DNA from: Aedes albopictus
Lineage: Eukaryota; Arthropoda; Insecta; Diptera; Culicidae
Length of the DNA stretch: 64,000 bases
NCBI RefSeq assembly: GCF_035046485.1
Contig: NC_085137.1
Location: 342,912,505-342,976,504, forward strand
Reading direction: 5' to 3'
Shown one piece after another: positions 1 through 9,399 of the stretch. The stretch's first letter is position 1, and every line of letters begins with the position of its first letter. The notes beneath the pieces were generated by a model. It was not told the origin of the DNA. It searched no databases and saw nothing but the letters and a program-made list of their open reading frames with translations. The position numbers were made by a program, and so were the translations under genes.

Positions 1-680
1 CAGAGTAGTAGGTAGCAGTCGGTGCATGCAGGTAACTGTCTGTTGCTGGTTGAGGCTGGAAGTGGTGATTGCATAAGAGTGTGCAAAACCCATTCAATGT
101 TGACTCTCGGACTGTAACTGTACGCCGAGTGCATGGATTGAATTGTGGGAAACAGTGTTTGACTGAATTTTTGCTTTATTTGGTGTGTCAATGTAACCAG
201 ACGTGTTTATATAGAATACCACATCGAGATGTTTGCATGATTGCAGATTGGTTCTCATACTTGTTTTAGAATGTGACGGTTTACACCCAACCATCCATTT
301 CAATAATAGGTCGAAGGTGTAGAAATAGAACGCTTCAAACAGATTAATTTATTAAGCAGAATTAATAACTGTGGTATTATACCCTTACATATTAAATGTT
401 CATATAGCCATGAAGGCGTGGATATTCAGCATGACCATAGTAAAGATGACGGGTTCGACTTCTGGTCATTCCTGTAACCTTTTGGAGTGAAAATTCTTAT
501 GACTTTCTTGTGGTCTTTGGCATAGAACACTGAGCTGAGAAGCAGGCTTTGCCCCAGTTGTTACGTCAAAAAGAACATGTTCAATGTTAAGACCATAAGA
601 CGATCTTTACCTTACAACTTTTGCCACAAGTGTTGGCTTGCTCATTGGTCTCAGGCAACTTTTTTGCACATCCAAGACTT
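1..680. other. No feature recognised
   Basis: AT-rich sequence in which I see no coding frame with family resemblance, no terminal inverted repeats and no clear tandem period. The short open frames here look like chance frames. Confidence 0.5.
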
Positions 681-805
681 TATTTTTACATGGCTTGAGA
701 AAAAAATCGACCTCTTATGAGCATTGGGTGAAACTTGAATAAGAAGACATTTGGCAGATTGATTAGCAAATTGAGAGATAAAATTGAGAAAAAAAAATCA
801 CGTTC

Positions 806-878
806 TGTTCTGGTGGGATTTGAACCCACGGCTTCGTTTTTGCTAGACTGGCGCTTAAACCAGCTTAGCCACAGAAAA
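806..878 (-). tRNA. tRNA-like sequence, probable tRNA pseudogene or SINE head
   Basis: On the minus strand this reads as a 73-nt cloverleaf-sized unit. The acceptor arms TTTTCTG and CAGAACA pair at 6 of 7 positions. The D arm has a 3-bp GCT/AGC stem and contains a good A-box (TGGCTAAGCTGG). The T arm is a perfect 5-bp stem GTGGG/CCCAC around TTCAAAT and gives a B-box (GGTTCAAATCC). The anticodon stem is poor (CCAGT against AAACG), although the loop CTAGCAA would put AGC (Ala) in the anticodon position. The broken anticodon stem argues against a working tRNA. I see no CCA-adjacent terminator or SINE tail, so isolated tRNA pseudogene and SINE remnant are both possible. Confidence 0.45.
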
Positions 879-1164
879 GGTAACGATTCTGCGAAATAGA
901 AAGCCAAACTGACTCCAAGCCCACACCATGAGCACTAGCGTGGTTTAAAAAAATATGTTTTACTCTACACCGCTCATTCGATTCGTAACCAGATTCTTGC
1001 CTTCTCCCAAAATTTGAGCTGATTTAGTTGAAAATTGAGACTCCACAAGCCCTTCAAAGTTTGTATGGGAATTACTAGGGGAAAACGATGTTTTTCATTC
1101 AATCAACCTTAGCATTTTCCAAAGTACTCTAGCGGGTTAATTGACCCCTGGAACTTTTTGGCTT

Positions 1165-1475
1165 CTCTATCAGCTACAACTTCTCCAAATGCCGCATTGA
1201 AATCGGACGCCTCATTAAAAAGCTATCGATTTGTACCCACCTGGATAAACTTTAATAGTGATCTTTCAGCTTCCCAGCAGGCAACATTGCTGCACATGGC
1301 GCCAAAGATAGCACACAGAAATCAAGGCTTCTATGTTTCACTGCAAATTGCAGTCATGCCGATCGAATATTTTAATCATCATGATTGAAGATTTTCATTC
1401 AGGATAAAAATCGGTAACTAATTAACGAAGCATGCAATTTGAATGCAGCCTTCGGTAAAGTTGTAGCTGATAGAG
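1165..1475. mobile_element. Foldback/MITE-like inverted-repeat element
   Basis: The ends carry an exact 18-bp inverted repeat, CTCTATCAGCTACAACTT at the left and its complement at the right. The similarity extends inwards imperfectly for about 45 bp in total (AAATGCCGCATT against AAGGCTGCATT). No coding capacity. I could not fix a target-site duplication, so the class is unknown. Confidence 0.6.
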
Positions 1476-1773
1476 CAGCGTTCCCAGTGGTACAAACCCT
1501 GCTTGTCAGTTAGTGTTTCATGAGAACTTTCTCTCCCAAAAACCGATTTGGATGTGTTTATAGTGTGGGAAGCACAAGGATACTCTACGCCCAAGGAAAT
1601 CGAGAAAATTTCCTAAAAAAGTTTTTAGACCAACCGGGAATCACCCTGAGCATAAGTAATTAAGGGGTTAGAAACAAAGTACAAGCGCCAAAAACCTACA
1701 TTCGAGTAAATGAGATTTGAAGTTTTTCACAAAATGTATGGAGTTTCAAAATCGACCCAGTTTTCTCCGATTT

Positions 1774-1941
1774 GGGGCTGTCCATAAACCACGTGGTCAT
1801 TTTTTTGGGACTTTTCAACCAACCCCCCGCCCCCCCCCGGCGTGGTCATTTGTCCATACAATTTTTTTTATTTGTCCATACAAAATGGTCATTGGCCGAA
1901 CCCCCCCCCCCCTCATGACCACGTGGTTTATGGACAGCCCC
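1774..1941. mobile_element. MITE with GGGGCTGTCC termini
   Basis: A 168-bp non-coding element with a perfect 26-bp terminal inverted repeat, starting GGGGCTGTCCATAAACCACG at the left with the complement at the right. The interior is rich in C-runs and itself contains the inner pairing CGTGGTCATTTGTCCA. The flanks show TTT on both sides (1771-1773 and 1942-1944), compatible with a 3-bp duplication but too low in complexity to prove it. From general knowledge, elements with these ends are common in insect genomes. Confidence 0.85.
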
Positions 1942-2214
1942 TTTATTGTAATACCGGGCGAGTCAGTGTTTCAAGATCAAATGAATGTCAGTCGCAGCCG
2001 ATAGTCCCTATACCAACGCGACTCAATGAATGTGATAGTGATTGTTATGCTTTCGTACTGCAATGGCAAAGTTTCAAGGTTTACCAGACCCTCAGTTTTG
2101 AGAAAGCTTAGAAATGTGCGTTTCATAGTTTCTAACTTCTAGCGCCCCTATTCTGGCACAAGCCTCCCCAATTTCAATAATGCGCCTTAAGTAATATACT
2201 TTGATGACGATTCC

Positions 2215-2400
2215 TAATCATTAGGATTGCACATTAGTATGGGACAAACATCAAATTCTCGCTCCAGTCGACTTTTTAGATTCCATTTAGGTCCTGTATG
2301 AACTGTGCAAAATTTCAGCGCAATCGGTTAAACTATAATTTAGCGCAAGCGGTTCAAAGTTTGCATAGGATTTACTATGGGAAGAGTTACACTTTCAAAC
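2215..2400. repeat. Dispersed repeat, also present at about 33.68-33.84 kb
   Basis: This stretch resembles 33680-33840. Shared landmarks in the same order are GTATGGG or a near variant, TTCCATTT.GGTCCTG, GCGCRATYGGTTAA and GTTTG.ATGGGATTTAC.ATGGGAA. A weaker match to the last block lies at 1050-1090. No termini are visible, so the element type is unknown. Confidence 0.5.
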
Positions 2401-2488
2401 AAAAAATCCCAGAGGTCGCCCTTTGTCTCCTTAATTATGAACATCCTGTCTCCTAAAATTCTTTTTTTTATCTACTGATCCGTTAAGG

Positions 2489-3661
2489 CAGGGGTTCTCA
2501 AACTTTCTCAGCTTACGACCCACTTTTAATTTTTAAATAATTTGGCGACCCACCAGCACGAAAATTTATTAAAGAAGTCAATTTTTTTGCAAATTTGGAT
2601 TGCCTTTCTAAATAAATACATTTTATCACTTTCATAGGTTGTAATAAACTCACGTTACGTAGCGCTCAAACTTAAAAAAGAATTTTTTTTGTTTTTATTT
2701 TTTTTTTTGGTAAACTTTAAGAAAGGTTAAGTTGCCCAAGTTTTCAGCATCAGCTAACTTTTAGTCTTAAAAATTTGAGATAAGATTCCAAGTTTCTAAT
2801 ATATTTAACCAATCTGGCTCCAGATAAAGTGCTAAATCAGGTGCTCAATTTATGTTTCGGCAGAACTTTAATCTACTTTAAAATTAAATATCGGTTGAAA
2901 ATGCTATACATATTCACAGCGAGTGAGTGAACATCAAGTAGTTTTGAGTACTCTTGAAATTTTTAATAATATCCTTCATACATACTTATTTTATTTCCAT
3001 TTTTATTGAAATCACTTTTCAGTTGTTCCGTTAAACTTCAGATTAACGACATTCATCTTAATTTCACAGAAGTTTAGATTTACTGAAGTTCGGTAAAGGT
3101 AAGGTTTCTTGTCGAAGTTGAGTATTTTCTTTGCTGTTGTTTGATTTTTTTTATTTTTTTTATTTTTTTAGCTGCTGAAACTGACGTGTAAGTCTAACAG
3201 AAAATGCTGCTAGCAACAACTTGAACTCTAAACTATTACCTTAATCTCAAAACTTCTGATTGAAAACCCAAGTTTTGGAATCGGTTCACAATGCAAACGG
3301 TATAGATTCAATATTCTATATACTCCAGCCAAGACTTTATAATACATAATTTCAAGGAGAAATAACCTTCAAGGACGCGCGCCATCAAGCAACCGAAACT
3401 GCACCGCGCTCGCGCTGTATGCGAAAAGCGAGGTTTTTTGGTAGTGTTGTACTTTTCACAACAGCGCGCGCGCTGAAGGGTTAAGGAGAAACCAAAACTC
3501 TAGAAATAAATCTTTTAGAAATGGATTTTCTAAGGAAGTTTTTGAAAATTAGGACATGACTAGCAATGACATTCGACATAAAATAATAAAGACTTTGCGA
3601 CCCACCAAAAATCAGCCCGCGACCCACCAGTGGGTCGCGACCCATAGTTTGAGAAACGCTA
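2489..3661. mobile_element. Non-autonomous hAT-type element
   Basis: An 8-bp direct duplication, CGTTAAGG, flanks the element exactly (2481-2488 and 3662-3669). The terminal inverted repeats are imperfect: CAGGGGTTCTCAAACT at the left and TAGCGTTTCTCAAACT read inwards from the right. Both continue into GCGACCC-type subterminal motifs, which are repeated several times near the right end (3597-3650). An 8-bp duplication with CAG-initial ends is the hAT signature. The 1173-bp interior has no transposase-like frame and is AT-rich. A smaller MITE is nested near its right end, so that insertion is younger than this one. Confidence 0.88.
3363..3483. mobile_element. 121-bp MITE nested in the hAT element
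   Basis: An exact 8-bp duplication AGGAGAAA flanks it (3355-3362 and 3484-3491). Terminal inverted repeats are TAACCTTCAAGGACGCGCGC at the left and TAACCCTTCAGCGCGCGCGC read from the right. The interior is markedly richer in CG and GCGC than its host element. No coding capacity. The 8-bp duplication points to a hAT-like mobilising transposase, but the TAACCC end is not the usual CAG, so the superfamily is uncertain. Confidence 0.82.
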
Positions 3662-3669
3662 CGTTAAGG

Positions 3670-4862
3670 AATTGTACAAGAAATTCTTCTATGATTTTTT
3701 CCAGAGGTATCCCAAGGAGTTCTTCTAGTGATCCAGGAAATTCTCCCGATAGCGTTTCAAAAATGTATCTATTTTTTCATTCAAAAATTCTTGCATTGCC
3801 TTTTTCGGTTTTTTCCACAGGAATTTTCTTTGGATATTTTTCAGAAATTCCTCTTGGGTATTCTTCGGAATTCCCCCAAAAGTGCTTTGAAGAAATGGAT
3901 ATTTTCCCGAACATTATTTCAGGAATTCCTATTCGAAATTACTTTATAAAGAAGTTTTTCATGACATTCTTTAAGGAGTTTCTCCTAAGGTATCTCAAGT
4001 ATCTTGTAGAATCCCTCCAGATATTGTTTCAGGAAAACCATGCAGAATATTTTCCTCTTGGAATTTTCACAGGTATACCTAGGAGTTCTTCCATAGATAT
4101 CTTCAAAAAAATGTGCAGGGATTCCTGTTGAAATGTATTTTGGGATTATTCGAGTATATTTTGTGCAATTTGTACATGAGTTTCCAAAAATCCCTTGAGA
4201 AATGTATAAAGTAATCCTTGTAGGAATTTCTGTAACAATCCTTGACTGATTTTTTGAAGGATTTCTTAAAGAAATCCAATCCCTGTTAAAAAAATCCATG
4301 AAAGAACTTATTTAGAAATGCTTAAGTAAAAACAGATTTTCTGGAGATATTTCTGAAGCAAATCCTGAACAAGATTCAAAAGGAATCCGTAGCGAAATAT
4401 CTGAAAAAATCTCTGAAGCAATTTCTGAAGAAATATATAGTCGAATTTCTTAAAACAAAAATCCTTCAGGCATTCTTGGGTGAATTTTTAGGGAAATGTC
4501 TAAAAAAATTCTTTGCCAAACCTTTGGTGGAATTAAAAAAAAAAAAAATGAGAAATTAAAAGAAATCCTAGAAAAGTTCTGTAATGAATTACCTGGAGAA
4601 TTATATGACTCATGGAGTGGACGTATTTTTGAAGAATGTCATTTGGAATATCTTGAGAAACACCTAGAAAAACGTCTGCAAATATTTCTTGGCAAATCTA
4701 TTTAAAAACTCAAATCCCCAAAATGACTCTCGTAGAAAATCCTTCGACTATTTTTGGATAAATTAATTAAGTCTCTTAAGAATTCGTGAAGATAATCCTG
4801 AAAAAAATTTAGGGTATATACATGTAGGAATACCAGGTGAAATTACTGAAAGTTTCTCTGTA
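3670..4862. repeat. AT-rich degenerate 12-bp-period satellite
   Basis: The sequence can be cut into roughly 12-bp words of the form ATTCYTCYAGRR as far as about 4.13 kb. From about 4.2 kb it follows the complementary form TTCTGRAGRAAT, so the array changes orientation between 4.13 and 4.2 kb. Units are strongly diverged and indels shift the phase. Reading frames such as 3556-4131 are by-products: a 12-bp unit gives a 4-residue protein period without stops in some frames. Confidence 0.7.
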
Positions 4863-5029
4863 CACTAAAACCTCTATTTATGCATGTTATTTTTATGCAC
4901 TTTTAATTTGTGCACCTTTTTTATGCCCTGCATAAAAAGAGGGAAAGCTACTCAGAACCAATATTGTGCACTAGAATATTTAATAATGACGGGAACTATT
5001 GCTACGGCGGCAAAGTGGTGTTTACAGAG

Positions 5030-6600
5030 GAGAGCAATACAAGTTTACAGGTTCGTTTTTAGGTGTTTCCGAAGGTCTCATGTGCGTTACATGGGTTCCG
5101 AGTGGGTCTTAAGGAGGTTTCGGATTCATTTCAGCAAGTCTCAGAGTATTTTAGGCTGGTTTCAGAGGAGTTACGGAAGCGTTTTTAGGGGTTTTGGTTT
5201 AGGAGGATTTTTTTAGGCATTTCAGGATGTTTCAGACCATTTTCGGCGTGATTAAGAGGCGTTACGAAAGTGTTACGGAGGAGTTTTTGGGGGGTTTGGG
5301 GCCTCTCAGGTGCGTTACATGGGGTCCGATGGGGTGAGATTTTGAAAACATTTCAAGATCAAGACGTTTCAGAGGCGTTACGAAAGCGTTACGGAGGAAT
5401 TTTTAGGGGTTGGGGCCTCTCAGGTGCGTTACACAGGGACCTATGGGGTTTAAGGGGGATTCTGGACGCATTTCTAAATGTTTCAAACCATTTTCGGCGG
5501 GATTCAGAAGCGTTACGAAAGCTCTACAGAGGAGTTTTCGGGGGATTCGGAGCTTCTCAGGTTCGTTACATGGGGTCCGAGGGGGTCTAAGGGGGATTTG
5601 GTAGGCATTTCAGGACGTTTCAGAGCCTCTTTGGTGGGACTCAGAGGCAGTGTTGGGAATACTCACTTGCGAAAAGTTATACTCACTTGCTTCTATCTCA
5701 GCCCAGAAGCATGCTATCAAAAAATGATGTTTGAAGAGCTTTTAGATTGTAGTTTAATCTAAAATTTTGCCGAATAAAGTAAAAGTCGCAGACGCATACC
5801 AAAACCGTGAGAAAGCTGTGAGCACAAGATGAGTATAAATTACACGAATTTTACTCACCTCGTACTCACAGCTCTCTCACAACTTTGGTATGCGTTTGCG
5901 ACCTTTACTTTATTCAGCAAACTTTTAGATTAAACTACAATCTAAAAGCCCTTCAAACATCATTTTTTGATAGCATGCTTCTGGACTGAGATAGAAGCAA
6001 GTGAGTATCACTCTTGCAAGTGAGTATTCCCAACACTGCTCAGAGGTGTTACGGAAGCGTTACGGAGGAGTTTTTGGGGGGTTCGGAGCTTCTCAGGTGC
6101 GTTACATGAGGTTAGAGGGGGTTGAGGGGGATTTTGGAGGCATTTCAAGATCTTTCAGAGCATTTTCGAGGGATTCAGAGGCGTTACGGAAGCGTTACGA
6201 AGGAGTTATCAGGGGTTTCAAAGCCTCTCAGGTGCGTGACATGGAACCCCCGGGGGGTTTAAGGGGGATTTTTTAGGCATTTCAGGAAGTTTCAGAGCAG
6301 ACTCTGAAATACCTTGAAACGCCCCTCAAATCTCTTGCAACGCCCTTTAAAGGCTCCTGAGATCCCTTGAATTGTCCCTAAAGCCCCTTTGAACGCCCTG
6401 AAATCCACTTAATACTATTGAAATACCCAAGAATTTCCCGTAACCCCATGTACCAACCTATTTCCCGAACACCCTTAAAAGGTTCCTCAAATCCCCCGAA
6501 ACAACCCCTTGAAACGCCCCTGAAGCCCCTTAGAACCGCCTTTTTGGGGTCTCTGAGAATTTTCTGGAAACCTCCTTAGCCCCACCTCAACTGTCAAGGT
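5030..6600. repeat. GC-richer satellite inside the TA-flanked element, in inverted arrangement
   Basis: Recurrent words are GCGTTACGGAAGCGTTACGG, GGAGTTTTTGGGGGG, CTCTCAGGTGCGTTACATGG, GGGTCCGAGGGGGT and GGCATTTCAGGACGTTTCAG. The CTCAGGTKCGTTACATG word recurs near 5303, 5416, 5553, 6089 and 6224, giving longer units of roughly 113-137 bp. At about 6300 the strand bias reverses abruptly to CCTTGAAACGCCCC-type words, around the small palindrome TTCAGAGCAGACTCTGAA. The left and right halves are therefore oppositely oriented arrays of one repeat family. It resembles the C-rich satellite at 31.9-33.6 kb. Confidence 0.75.
5648..6038. mobile_element. 391-bp palindromic hAT MITE inserted in the satellite
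   Basis: An exact 8-bp duplication CTCAGAGG (5640-5647 and 6039-6046) comes from the host satellite. The ends are CAGTGTTGGGAATACTCAC and its complement. Almost the whole element is an inverted repeat: two arms of about 165 bp, including GAAGCATGCTATCAAAAAATG and GGTATGCGTYTGCGAC blocks, around a short centre near 5840. No coding capacity. CAGTGTTGGG ends with 8-bp duplications are typical of hAT elements. Confidence 0.9.
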
Positions 6601-6742
6601 CCTGTTCTCGTGAACTAGATGCTCTAATCAAAAGCCAAATTTAATTTATGCATAAATTTCCCTCTTTTTATGGCATTTTTTAATTTATGCACATTTTTAA
6701 TTTATGCAGTCCCAGCCATGTGCATAAAAAGAGGTTCCAGTG

Positions 6743-7518
6743 TATATATTTCCGCAGGCATCCAATTCCTACAGGGAAACCTGCAGGAGTTTTTGGATAA
6801 ATCCCTATAAATGTTCCTGAAGACATGTCTATGGGCTGTACCGTTGGAATCCTTAGAGGAATCCCTGAAGAAATCACCGATTCCAAGAGCTCGTAGGAAG
6901 ACTTTCTTGAAATTTGACAAAATTTCGTGTGAAGTAACCCCTGGCAGAGTTTGAAAAAGATTGTATGGAATATTTTAATAAAGAATCCCTGGAAAAAAAT
7001 CTAAAGAAACTGCTAGAACAATTTCCCAAAGAATATTGTAGATTTTTGACCACTACTTTGAAGATCATTAAATAATTCATTCGAGAAGTATCTTAGAAAT
7101 TCTTTTAGAAATTATCTGTATTGTCTTTGAAAAAACCCGTTCCAAATAACTTTTAAATTCCTCGACAAATTCTTTTGCGAAATTCCCTCAGCGTACTTTT
7201 GAGAAATCCTTAAAAATTTTTGTGAATATTTGTAGAACATTTTACTGGAATTTGTTCGACAACTTCATTGAAATCCTTTTCGGAAATTCCTTTGAGAATG
7301 TCAGTGACAATTCTCGAAAGTATTGCTTCTGCATTTTATATGAAATTTCTCAGGCAAGCTCTACAGAAATTTCTTGGGCGATTCCATTGGGAATTTCACA
7401 GGAAGTTTTTTGAAAATTTCTTTGGACTTTTTTCTGTGATGGTTTCTTAAACAATTGCTTTGGAGATTTAATCGGAAATTCCGTTTTCAGATTCCATCAG
7501 CAATTCTTTTGAAAATCG
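6743..7518. repeat. AT-rich 12-bp-period satellite
   Basis: Degenerate words of about 12 bp continue from the previous array: TTCCTGAAGACA and GGAATCCCTGAAG types on the left, and ATTCCTTTGAGAA or ATTTCTCAGGCA types further right. It supplies the target for the long tRNA-headed retroposon that follows. Confidence 0.6.
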
Positions 7519-8435
7519 ACGGGCTTGGTGGTCTAGTGACTACCGCTTCTGATTGGTATGCAGAAGGTCATGGGTTCAATCCCTGGCCCGTCCCTTTTCA
7601 TCCTACTATGTATCTTTCTATCTACTTCCTCTCTCTCTCTCTCATCTCTACATATACACCCTTAAATGAAACAACACAGCGCACGAGTAACTTTCACGCA
7701 GCGAGCAAAAAGACAAAGGAATTTTCACTCATATTTGTGTACCACTGGATCAACACAAAAAATGTGCTGATCCGGTGTTACACAAATCTGCGTGAAAATT
7801 CTTTTGTCTTTTCGGTCGCTGCGTGGAAGTTACTCGTTGCGCTGTGTACATCGAGCTCTGCGTGTACAACTCATGTTTATTCATATGTTCATAGCCATCG
7901 CTAGAACCAGAAACGAAATGGAAAAAAAAGTCGTTTCCCTCCCTTCCAATTTCCACTCACAGCACAGTGTATATAACGCCTACAAGTTATGCAACCAAAA
8001 CGTGCTGTGCCGCTTGCCCTTATTCACCTCATTCACCACACAATCTATCACCTTACGAACACTATAAATAACCCCCTATCCATGGATCACATCACCGACC
8101 CAACGGTGACTCCCAGATTTCCCATCCTTTCCGTCTAACAAATACCCCAGTCCGTGCTGGATGTGGGGATGCAGAGGTGATCTCGGTCTTTAGTAGCAAC
8201 AACCAGCACACTCTAACATTCCTTTCCCTTTCCAACTGACTATAGGGACGTGGCCGGTGCCGGTATTGATCCAAAATGTATGAGCTGCTAGAATTGCACT
8301 TTGAGAATAAGTGGAGTGTCCCTGCCCTTATTCATTTGGATCTCAGTGCAATTGGTAACAGCTCAGATCAATAACGGAGTAGCAACCATTGACATGTATA
8401 GTCCGATTTGATCGTTGATCGTGATCGTCCATCAC
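7519..8435 (+). mobile_element. Long tRNA-headed retroposon, copy 1
   Basis: The direct repeats CAATTCTTTTGAAAATCG (7501-7518 and 8436-8453) are an exact 18-bp target-site duplication, with ATCA just outside on both sides. The left end carries a tRNA-like head: GGGCTTGGTGGTCTAGTG, a CTTCTG/CAGAAG anticodon-type stem, and a B-box GGTTCAATCCC followed by GGCCCGTCC. A CT-rich tract follows (7620-7650). Homology to the copy at 22.3-23.0 kb is clear in the head, in TATGTTCATAGCCATCGCTA, in the RAAACGARWTGRAAAAA region and in AACGCCTWCAAGTTATGCAA. The 3' end has GATCGT repeats and no poly(A). Duplication plus pol III-type head indicates retroposition. Without a nested insertion it would be about 740 bp, long for a SINE. 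Confidence 0.8.
7674..7847. mobile_element. Inverted-repeat insertion nested in the tRNA-headed retroposon
   Basis: Two arms of about 80 bp are complementary: ACACAGCGCACGAGTAACTT, then CACGCAGCGA and AAAGACAAAGGAATTTTCAC at the left, with the matching complement at the right (7765-7847). The loop is short, near CAACACAAAAAATGTG. The sister retroposon at 22.3 kb lacks this block, so it is a later insertion. Its exact limits may be wider (about 7655-7865), and the duplication was not resolved. Confidence 0.75.
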
Positions 8436-8992
8436 CAATTCTTTTGAAAATCGCAATGCCTTTGAGAATTCCTTCTGAAATATCTTTTTAAAATCCGTAA
8501 GCAATTAAAATTAAGAATTTCTGAATTTCCAGAGGAAAGTCTGAGAAATTTCCAATGCAATGGCTGATGATATTTACAAAGAAATTGCCGAAGAAGTTCC
8601 CAAAAAGTATACCGAAAGAACTCTGGAAAAAAAATCCAATTATCCGTAGTTTTCGAAACAAAATGAAAAATTTAAAATTATATTAAATATCCGTTGTTTC
8701 AAAAGACAATGAACACTTGTAAGTTTAGAAGAAAAAGGCCGAAGAAACTCCCGGAGGACTAGCTGTAGAAATTCTATCAGAACTTTTGAAGCCGAAGAAG
8801 TTTTTAATCATGAAGGAAGTACAGAAGAAATGTCAATAAAAAATGTATTACAAAAGGAATTTCCACACGAAATTACAATGGAACCACTAAAAAAAATCAC
8901 AAAACTGCCGCAGAAGTTTTCAAAGAAAATCTAAACAAATTCCAATAAAACTACTTGAGAAAGTACCATTTACTTGTCGATTACTTGTCGAG
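8436..8992. repeat. AT-rich 12-bp-period satellite remnant
   Basis: Words such as AATTCCTTCTGAA, GAAATTGCCGAAG and GAAATTCTATCAG recur at roughly 12-bp spacing but are highly diverged. No other feature is seen. Confidence 0.5.
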
Positions 8993-9121
8993 TTTTTGCC
9001 TTTCTCGTACACTAAGTGTACTGGAAAGGCTATATGTTCACTCCAAAAACGACTTTTTGATAGAAGGCCCGGAGGGTCAAGTCACATATACCAATCAACT
9101 CAGCTCGACGAATTGAGGTGA

Positions 9122-9237
<116 letters not shown>

Positions 9238-9399
9238 CAAAAAAACTCACATCACTTTTTGGCAGTAAACCTCATCCGATTTTAATGACCGACGGTTCAT
9301 TCGACGCGGAATCTGGTCCCATTGTTTCCTATTGAAAATGGTTCGGATCGGTCCAGCCGTTCCGGAGTTATGGCCATTTAGGTGTTCCGGACCTGTACC

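Larger units (their letters stand above)
4863..6742. mobile_element. TA-flanked element with inverted termini enclosing a satellite (pogo/Tigger-like ends)
   Basis: TA is present on both sides (4861-4862 and 6743-6744). The terminal inverted repeats are CACTAAAACCTCTATTTATG at the left and CACTGGAACCTCTTTTTATG read from the right. They extend inwards for about 100 bp with several shared TTTATGCAC-type and GCATAAAAAGAGGG motifs. TA duplications and CASTGGAACCTC-type ends resemble pogo/Tigger elements; this assignment is inferred. There is no transposase frame. Instead the interior from about 5.03 to 6.6 kb is satellite DNA, G-rich on the left and C-rich on the right, broken by a 391-bp hAT MITE. 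Confidence 0.72.

Noticed and set aside
3556..4131. 191-codon open frame on the plus strand
   Set aside because: It spans the end of a hAT element and a 12-bp satellite; the peptide follows the repeat period and has no family resemblance.
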